This document shows positions 58,363-64,000 of a DNA stretch of 64,000 bases, one piece after another (the first letter of the stretch is position 1; every line of letters begins with the position of its first letter). The notes below the pieces were generated by a model. It ran no database searches. It was not told the DNA's origin and saw only the letters and a list, made by a program, of their open reading frames with translations. The DNA lies in NCBI GenBank assembly GCA_018228665.1, contig CP073692.1, forward strand, positions 1,996,046 to 2,060,045, in the 5' to 3' direction. This DNA is from Faecalicatena sp. Marseille-Q4148. GTDB lineage: Bacteria > Bacillota > Clostridia > Lachnospirales > Lachnospiraceae. Position numbers and translations under genes: made by a program.

Positions 58363-58471
58363 GTACCCTTTTTTTAATCAGAAAGAGACTTAGACCTTAT
58401 CGCTGCCGCAGCCCACCCTCTGATTTCGATTTTTGCCATCAACTCAAACATCGAAATTGGAGGAAATTACT

Positions 58472-58891
58472 ATGAAGAAAATCAATCTTCGGGATTATTA
58501 CCCGTATTATACACAGGACATGATCGTTGAGGTGCCGGATGAAGTTGCTTTGTTGCTTCGGGAATATATGTTGCTGGAAGAAGCCTATCGGATTCGTACA
58601 TACCGCTATAAAGCATTTTACTCTCTGGATCGAGACGAAGGTATTGAGCGTGAGATATTGCAAAAACCTCTTAACCCGGCAGAAATTTGGGAACAGCGTC
58701 AAATGACGGAGTTGATTTATAAAGGTCTTTCCAAACTTCCGGTAAAGCAGCGCCAACGAATCTATGCACACTTTTTTCTTGGCATGAGTAAAGCGGACAT
58801 TGCAAGAGCTGAAGGAACAGATGCTTCTTCTGTTCGCAAGAGCATTAACCGTGGTTTGCACCAGTTAAAAAAATATTTTGAAAAAATTTAG
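58472..58891 (+). CDS. Sigma-70-like factor of the ICE
   Basis: The 139-residue protein has a short N-terminal part (NLRDYYPYYTQDMIVEVPDE) and a C-terminal region-4 helix-turn-helix (LPVKQRQRIYAHFFLGMSKA, DIARAEGTDASSVRKSINRG). Tn916-family and Tn1549-like ICEs carry such sigma-like proteins beside excision genes, where they control the recombination module. ATG 58472 follows TTGGAGGAAATTACT. No region 2 is visible, so it may act only as a DNA-binding activator. Confidence 0.8.
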   Translation: MKKINLRDYYPYYTQDMIVEVPDEVALLLREYMLLEEAYRIRTYRYKAFYSLDRDEGIEREILQKPLNPAEIWEQRQMTELIYKGLSKLPVKQRQRIYAHFFLGMSKADIARAEGTDASSVRKSINRGLHQLKKYFEKI

Positions 58892-59136
58892 CTTGCCCCG
58901 CCCTTTTTTGACTGAAAAATGTACTGAATAATAGAGGGACATATTCGGCGGGACAAGCCGGACGGGTGTGGTAAGGAAGCATATACGTCCCCCCACCCCA
59001 ACTGTAATATCAATTTGTCTGCCATGCCCCTTGCTTGTTCCTTGACAACCGAATATACGCTGTTACAGGTACTTCATTCTGTGTTCCGAGCGGCAGATGG
59101 GGCGGCGCGGTGATAGGCGACCTAAGGAGGTGATGA

Positions 59137-59430
59137 ATCCAGGCTGTCCGAGCGATAAACGCAACCTACGAAACCGGCTATGGCAAGCCGGACGCGATAA
59201 CGACACAGATCATAATGGTACTTCTTCACAGCTTCCTAAAGACTTGGGGAGAGTTCCTGCAGCGTTTGCTTGCTCTGGCAAAGCGGCGGCGTATGTGGGA
59301 CTATGATGCGGTGACGCTACCCGCAGCCTGTAACAGCCCCGTCCTTATAACAGAAGGACTTGCCGGGGTGCGTGGCAAATACGGCAGTAAAATCGAAATC
59401 AGATATAATGGGCCGGATTTATGTGTGTAA
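59137..59430 (+). CDS. Small ICE protein, probable AUC start
   Basis: The frame of 98 codons begins with ATC directly after an in-frame TGA. The ATC is 6 nt after GGAGG in TAAGGAGGTGATGA, a near-perfect SD. The product (QAVRAINATYETGYGKPDAI, TTQIIMVLLHSFLKTWGEFL, ... GVRGKYGSKIEIRYNGPDL) looks like a real helical protein. The first ATG in frame is 59215, with no SD. A different frame has ATG 59134 (57 codons), but it is only 3 nt from the SD. I do not recognise a function. The 245-nt gap 58892-59136 before it holds no clear gene, only a long leader with ATATTCGG/CCGAATAT complementarity. Confidence 0.5.
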   Translation: MQAVRAINATYETGYGKPDAITTQIIMVLLHSFLKTWGEFLQRLLALAKRRRMWDYDAVTLPAACNSPVLITEGLAGVRGKYGSKIEIRYNGPDLCV

Positions 59431-59494
59431 TAACCATAGATCCGACCTATTCATATGGTTTTGATAACACAGTTTTCAGAAGGGAGTTGATACT

Positions 59495-59710
59495 ATGGAA
59501 TTGAACACCATTGTCAGTGAAGTGGGTACGCTGGTAGACATTCGGGATGTCTCTGTCAACAAAGAACTTTCCCGTGATGAACGGATTGCAGAATTTGTTC
59601 AGCAAATCAAAAATCCATACCATTTTAAGTGTGGACGTTTTACTGTACAAGCCAGTTTTTCTGCTGAAGGTGCTACCCTGGAAGAATGTATCAAGGGTAT
59701 TTTGCGATAG
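59495..59710 (+). CDS. TnpW-like small transposon-encoded protein
   Basis: The 71-residue protein (MELNTIVSEVGTLVDIRDVS...) ends with CGRFTVQASFSAEGATLEEC-IKGILR, the strand-helix pattern seen in TnpW-type proteins of Clostridia transposons. It is located just before the recombinases, as expected. AGAAGGGAGTTGATACT precedes the ATG. It may modulate excision (inference). Confidence 0.6.
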   Translation: MELNTIVSEVGTLVDIRDVSVNKELSRDERIAEFVQQIKNPYHFKCGRFTVQASFSAEGATLEECIKGILR

Positions 59711-59734
59711 CTGCAATTTTAAGAAAGGGGCTGA

Positions 59735-59773
59735 CTTTTCCGTAAAAGCATGGTAGAATAAGAATCGGAAAAG
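59735..59773. repeat. Inverted repeat before the recombinase genes
   Basis: CTTTTCCG (59735-59742) and CGGAAAAG (59766-59773) flank a possible -10, TAGAAT (59754-59759). It could be an operator for the recombinase operon. Confidence 0.45.
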
Positions 59774-59845
59774 GAATTGAATATGGACTAACCACACTTC
59801 TTGAATTGCGGGGATTTTTCTGTGCAACGAAAGGAGTGTTTTTTT

Positions 59846-61474
59846 ATGCAGGTTTACAAAGCGATTAAGTACATCCGTCTTTCTTATACGGATGATAAAA
59901 CAGTAGAAAGTGACAGCGTTGCTAACCAGCGGCGCCTGATCGATGACTACATAGCCCGACACCCGGAAATTGAGGTTGTGGCAGAAAAAATTGACGATGG
60001 TTATAGTGGTGTTTTGTTTGATCGCCCGGCATTTCAGGAAATGATGCGGATGATCGAACAAGGCGAAGCTAACTGCGTGATTGTCAAAGACCTCTCCCGC
60101 TTAGGTCGTGAGTACATAGAAACAGGCCGTTATATGCGCAGGGTATTTCCAGCCTATGGAGTGCGTTTTATCGCAATTAACGATAATGTGGACACGGAAA
60201 ATGACGCTGCCGATGATCTCACGGTTTCTGTCAAAAACATTATGAATGAGGCTTACTGTCGGGATATTTCTGTTAAGACACGGAGCGCCCTGGAAGTAAA
60301 ACGGCGCAGCGGGGATTTTGTAGGTGCTTTTACCATTTATGGTTATGTGAAAGTCGGAGATAAACACAAGAGCCTGGAAGTAGACGAATATGCTGCTAAT
60401 GTTGTGAGGGATATTTTCAGAAAACGGCTGGAGGGATTCAGCGCTTCCCATATAGCGGATGAACTGAACCGATTAGGAATTCTTTCGCCTTTAGCGTATA
60501 AGCGCAATCACGGAATGCCTCATGCAAAAGGTGGCTATACAGACCGAAAGGATTGCAAATGGTCTGCAACTACAATCATCCGCATTTTGCAGGATGAAAC
60601 TTACACCGGAACACTGGTCCAGGGCAAACAGACAACGCCCCATTTCAAATTAAAAGAGCGTGAGGACAAACCTTCTTCGGAATGGATTCGTGTGGAGGGA
60701 ACCCATGAAGCGATCATACAAAAGCACGATTTTGATCTGGTGCAACGGCTCCGCAGGATTGACACAAGGACTTCTCCCAAATCGGATAAGGTTTACCTGT
60801 TTTCCGGTATTTTGATCTGCGGCTGTTGTGGCTGCCGTATGACCCGCAAGACGAACCGCTATAAAGATAAAGAGTATCACTATTATTACTGCCCGACCGG
60901 CAAAAAGAATGGCTGCACATCGTCGGTCATGCTGAAAGAGTCGGATCTGATTGAATGTGTGCAGGACAGTTTGAAAGGACATATTGAAAATGTTGCTTCT
61001 CTGGATGCCCTGCTGTCCAGTATCAGTCAGGAACGGATCAACCGGGAATTGGCGCAGGAATATGCCGCACAGATCAGAGTAAATGAAAAGCGTGTGGCAC
61101 AGACCGAGGGCTTTAAGGCAAAACTCTATGAAAATCTGGTGAGTGGAATTCTGACAAAGGAAGAATTTCTCTCTTATAAGCGAAAATACAATGCAGATAT
61201 TGAACTGTTCCAAAAGGCAATCGCTGAATGGAACGATAAACTTACAGATGTATTGGAAAACCGAAGCGAACGAAACCGTTGGATCAACCATTTTATGAAA
61301 TTTTCTACTATGGAGGATATTGACCGCCGGGCAGTCATGCAGCTTATCCGAAGCATACGGGTAATGGGTAAAGATGAACTGCATATTGAATTTAATTACC
61401 AGGATGAATATCAGAAAGCAATCTCTTTGGCGGAACAGATTGCTACAAAAAATGAAGAAAGGATGGTGGGCTAA
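59846..61474 (+). CDS. Large serine recombinase 1
   Basis: The 542-residue protein has a resolvase catalytic domain with Ser13 (YIRLSYTD), DDGYSGVLFDRPAF and VKDLSRLGREYIETG. A recombinase domain follows (GAFTIYGYVKVG, ...WSATTIIRILQDETYTG), then a zinc ribbon (LICGCCGCRMTRKTNRY ... YYCPTGKKNGC) and a C-terminal coiled coil. It belongs to the TnpX/TndX-like large serine recombinases that excise and integrate ICEs through a GA/TA core. AAAGGAGTGTTTTTTT precedes ATG 59846. Its stop abuts recombinase 2. Confidence 0.93.
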   Translation: MQVYKAIKYIRLSYTDDKTVESDSVANQRRLIDDYIARHPEIEVVAEKIDDGYSGVLFDRPAFQEMMRMIEQGEANCVIVKDLSRLGREYIETGRYMRRVFPAYGVRFIAINDNVDTENDAADDLTVSVKNIMNEAYCRDISVKTRSALEVKRRSGDFVGAFTIYGYVKVGDKHKSLEVDEYAANVVRDIFRKRLEGFSASHIADELNRLGILSPLAYKRNHGMPHAKGGYTDRKDCKWSATTIIRILQDETYTGTLVQGKQTTPHFKLKEREDKPSSEWIRVEGTHEAIIQKHDFDLVQRLRRIDTRTSPKSDKVYLFSGILICGCCGCRMTRKTNRYKDKEYHYYYCPTGKKNGCTSSVMLKESDLIECVQDSLKGHIENVASLDALLSSISQERINRELAQEYAAQIRVNEKRVAQTEGFKAKLYENLVSGILTKEEFLSYKRKYNADIELFQKAIAEWNDKLTDVLENRSERNRWINHFMKFSTMEDIDRRAVMQLIRSIRVMGKDELHIEFNYQDEYQKAISLAEQIATKNEERMVG

Positions 61475-63124
61475 ATGGCAAGAAAAAGCAGAAAACAGAC
61501 GGCAGCGCCTATGCCGGCACCATCTTTATATGTACATGTGGCTCTGTATATCCGTCTTTCTGTGGAGGATAACAAAAAGCGGGGCTGCTCAGTAGAAAAT
61601 CAAAAGCTGGTACTGAATGACTTTCTTTCAGATAAACCGGACTTCGTTGTGTATGATACCTATATTGACAACGGAGCGACAGGGACAAATTTTCACCGCC
61701 CTGGATTTCAGCAAATGCTATCTGATATTGAAGCAGGCCACATTAACTGTGTGATTGTTAAGGATCTTTCCCGATTAGGGCGAAATTCTATTGACACAGG
61801 TTATTATATCGAACAGTATTTTCATGCACATAATGTTCGCTTCATTGCTGTTACGGATCAGTTTGATACAGCGGATTCCGGAAATCTTCATGGCGGTATC
61901 ATGCTGCCTTTGAAAAATATGATCAATGAAGCCTATGCTCTGGACATTGGACGAAAAATCAAAGCACAAGCGCGGCAGGCTATGAAAGATGGCGACTATA
62001 TTGGTGCACGGGCACCTTACGGTTACAGGAAAGACCCTGATAATTGCCATAAACTTCTGATTGATGAAAATACTGCCCCTGTGGTAAAACAGATTTTTGA
62101 ATGGGCACATGAGCATGTGTCTCTGAACCGGATTGTCCGCAATCTAAATGAGATGGGGATTCCGGCACCGAGCCATTATAAAAAGGCCACTGGCGAGATT
62201 ACCAGTCCGGGCCTGATCGGAAGCGGCAAATGGCAGACCCGTACAGTGATGAAAATTTTAGAAAGCGAAGTCTATACAGGCGATCTGGTGCAAGGAAAAA
62301 CAAAGATTGTAGATCATCAGCAGGTCAAGGCTGGAGAAGATAATCTGATTATTGCCAAATGCACCCATGAACCGATCATTAGCTATGAATTGTTTAATGC
62401 AGTTCAGGAATACAGAAAACAGATCTGTGAAGAAAGCAAAGCAACTCCAAAACGCCCCTACACGCCAAACATTTTCAAAGGCAAAGTGTTCTGTGCTGAT
62501 TGTGGCAGAAGCCTTCACCGGCAACGTGCCGAGCGCCGGAAAGGCCCCGATACTTATTGGTTCCACTGCCTTACAAACAGCCGGGTAGAAAAAGATAGCT
62601 GCAAAGGCGCAACGATGCAGGAAAAGGAACTGATTTCTACTGTTACGGCTATTCTTGAAAAAGAGCTGACAGTTGCGCTGGGAATGTCGCTGCCACTCTT
62701 TCAGTTGGAGGCAAGACAAAAACAGGAAAAAGATAAGCTGAAAATTCAGATGTCGGCCAAACGGCAGGAAATTGAAAAAACACGCCGGCTGATCCGTGGT
62801 CTATATGAAAATTTTGTGCAGGGTATTTTGACAAATGATGAATACTTTGAATTGAAGGCGGATTATGAATATGCTATCAATGCTCTGTCTGGTGAGATTG
62901 AAGTATTTGAAAAATCTATGGACTCTCTGGACAACCAGCTTGCCCGATACCGTGCAATGGAAAAGGATGCAAAAACACTGGCACAGGATCATGTGCTGAC
63001 TGCAGAACTGATCGAACGGCTCATTGAACGAATTGAGATCGACCACGAGCGGAATATTCATGTAACCTTCCGTTTCAAAAATGAATTTCAGGGAAAGGCG
63101 GTGGAACCGTGCGCAACTATGTGA
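61475..63124 (+). CDS. Large serine recombinase 2
   Basis: The 549-residue protein has a ~22-residue basic N-terminal extension before the catalytic domain (Ser29 in YIRLSVED; GATGTNFHRPGF; VKDLSRLGRNSIDTG). A recombinase domain with ARAPYGYRKDPDN and TVMKILESEVYTGDLVQG follows, then a zinc ribbon (FCADCGRSLHRQR ... FHCLTNSRVEKDSC) and a coiled coil. It starts directly after the stop of recombinase 1 and overlaps recombinase 3 by 16 nt, so all three are one operon. Confidence 0.93.
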   Translation: MARKSRKQTAAPMPAPSLYVHVALYIRLSVEDNKKRGCSVENQKLVLNDFLSDKPDFVVYDTYIDNGATGTNFHRPGFQQMLSDIEAGHINCVIVKDLSRLGRNSIDTGYYIEQYFHAHNVRFIAVTDQFDTADSGNLHGGIMLPLKNMINEAYALDIGRKIKAQARQAMKDGDYIGARAPYGYRKDPDNCHKLLIDENTAPVVKQIFEWAHEHVSLNRIVRNLNEMGIPAPSHYKKATGEITSPGLIGSGKWQTRTVMKILESEVYTGDLVQGKTKIVDHQQVKAGEDNLIIAKCTHEPIISYELFNAVQEYRKQICEESKATPKRPYTPNIFKGKVFCADCGRSLHRQRAERRKGPDTYWFHCLTNSRVEKDSCKGATMQEKELISTVTAILEKELTVALGMSLPLFQLEARQKQEKDKLKIQMSAKRQEIEKTRRLIRGLYENFVQGILTNDEYFELKADYEYAINALSGEIEVFEKSMDSLDNQLARYRAMEKDAKTLAQDHVLTAELIERLIERIEIDHERNIHVTFRFKNEFQGKAVEPCATM

Positions 63125-64000
63125 TTGCCCTTTATATCCGTCTTTCTGTGGAAGATTTCAAAACCGAAAGTTTGAGTATACCAAATCAAAAACTGATTCT
63201 TCGTGAAAAAGCTATGTCTCTGCCGGAATGGGATAACAGTGAGATTTTGGAATTTATTGACAACGGTCATACAGGGACAAACTTTGAGCGTCCGGCGGTA
63301 CAGGAACTTTTAACAATGGTTCAGGCCGGAAAGATCAACTGTATTATTGTAAAAGACCTTTCCCGATTTGGACGTAACAGCATTGAAACCGGCTATTTTA
63401 TTGAGCGGGTATTTCCTCTTTACCACACCCGTTTTATTTCCGTCAGTGATGATTTTGACACGGCTAATTTCAAAGGTGATACCGGAGGGATTGATATTGC
63501 TTTCAAGTATCTTATTAGCGAGTGTTATAGCCGGGATATGTCCATGAAAACCAAAAGTGCAAAATACGCAAAGATGCGTCGTGGGGAATATCAGAGTGTC
63601 ATCTGTCCTTACGGCTATCGCAAGAGTGCAGACGGACGTATGGAACCGGACGAGGATGTTGCCCCGAATGTGCAGATGATATTTCAATGGGCGTCTGAAG
63701 GCAACACCGCAGCCGAGATCACAAGAAAACTGTATGCCATGAATATCCCCACCCCTGGGGAATATCGCAAACTTAAAGGCAAGGACTATTACAATGTTTC
63801 CCGAACAAACGGCGTTTGGAGTACATCAACGGTCCTGCGTATTTTAGAAGATCAAAGATATATCGGTACCTATGTAATTGGCAAGAGAAAGGTAAAAGAG
63901 ATTGGCAGCCGACATACACAGTTAAAGGATGAAAGTGAGTGGTTCAAAATACCGAACCATCATCCGGCTATTGTAAGTGTGGATCTATTTGAGAAAGCCA
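63109..64000 (+). CDS. Large serine recombinase 3, cut by the window edge
   Basis: The first 297 residues are visible, starting at GTG 63109 inside the end of recombinase 2. The catalytic domain has Ser13 (YIRLSVEDF), DNGHTGTNFERPAV and VKDLSRFGRNSIETG. Then come ICPYGYRKSADGR and the recombinase domain up to STSTVLRILEDQRYIGTYVI. It is closer to recombinase 2 than to recombinase 1. Three tandem serine recombinases are a feature of some gut Clostridia ICEs, in which the proteins may act together. Confidence 0.92.
   Translation, partial: MRNYVIALYIRLSVEDFKTESLSIPNQKLILREKAMSLPEWDNSEILEFIDNGHTGTNFERPAVQELLTMVQAGKINCIIVKDLSRFGRNSIETGYFIERVFPLYHTRFISVSDDFDTANFKGDTGGIDIAFKYLISECYSRDMSMKTKSAKYAKMRRGEYQSVICPYGYRKSADGRMEPDEDVAPNVQMIFQWASEGNTAAEITRKLYAMNIPTPGEYRKLKGKDYYNVSRTNGVWSTSTVLRILEDQRYIGTYVIGKRKVKEIGSRHTQLKDESEWFKIPNHHPAIVSVDLFEKA

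Noticed and set aside
58167..58475. Plus-strand ORF of 102 codons before the sigma-like gene
   Set aside because: It passes through a strong GC-rich terminator and overlaps the next SD, and its Cys-rich sequence looks random. I treat the region as a leader, although a very short peptide starting at 58173 cannot be excluded.
59097..59306. Plus-strand ORF containing MNPGCPSDKRN (start ATG 59134)
   Set aside because: Its ATG is only 3 nt from the SD core, and the overlapping frame from ATC 59137 gives a more protein-like sequence. Not certain.
1..64000. CRISPR array, tRNA or rRNA genes
   Set aside because: No regularly spaced direct repeats with unique spacers were seen. No tRNA-like cloverleaf with a TTCGANNC arm and no rRNA-like sequence was noticed by eye.

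Overview
The window looks like DNA from a human-gut type Clostridia (Lachnospiraceae/Ruminococcaceae-like Firmicutes). The evidence is strong AAAGGAGG Shine-Dalgarno (SD) sites, many TTG starts, and gene families typical of Tn1549/C. difficile CTn integrative conjugative elements (ICEs): PcfB, Maff2, PrgI, CD1107, CD1845, MobC, TnpV. No rRNA, tRNA or CRISPR array was seen. Almost everything from about 6 kb to the right edge can be read as one mosaic ICE with an inserted resistance/sensing island. The ICE ends and att sites are not visible.

Layout. (1) 1-3.5 kb, minus strand, AT-rich: a GATC-type restriction-modification island with Vsr, a Sau3AI-like nuclease, a BglII/BstYI-like nuclease and a partial C5 methyltransferase whose promoter is bracketed by GATC sites. 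(2) 3.6-5.9 kb, minus strand: a small mobilisation unit with TnpV, a MobV/Pre relaxase and a frameshifted DUF5348 gene. (3) 6.05-23.9 kb, plus strand, GC-rich: the ParB-like, methyltransferase, ArdA and type IV secretion operon (PcfB, VirD4, Maff2, VirB6, SpoVG, PrgI, VirB4). Seven copies of a 23-nt hairpin sit in its gene junctions. Two different group II introns split the VirB6 and VirB4 genes. (4) 24-41.4 kb: an M23/NlpC cell-wall hydrolase, CD1107 protein, an AlbA-type regulator, a thymidylate module (DUF1599-like, ThyX, dUTPase), XRE/SLOG genes, DUF3789, DUF5688, topoisomerase III, small ICE proteins, MobC, CD1845 and the MobP relaxase.

(5) 41.4-57.4 kb: a cell-envelope stress/peptide-response island. 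It holds a two-component system with a repeated operator, a secreted tandem-repeat protein apparently inserted between two copies of that promoter, an FtsX-type ABC transporter, a double-receiver protein without an output domain, a GntR-regulated ABC-2 exporter, a PadR/DUF2812 operon and a complete BceRSAB-like module. (6) 57.5-64 kb: a winged-helix regulator with a broken start, a sigma-like factor, small ICE proteins, a TnpW-like protein and three tandem large serine recombinases, the last cut by the window edge.

Main points for a second look: GATC sites placed to autoregulate the R-M system, the intergenic hairpin family, two introns in essential transfer genes, several genes whose best SD points at AUC/AUU/AUA instead of AUG, and the multi-copy response-regulator operator around an unrecognised secreted protein.
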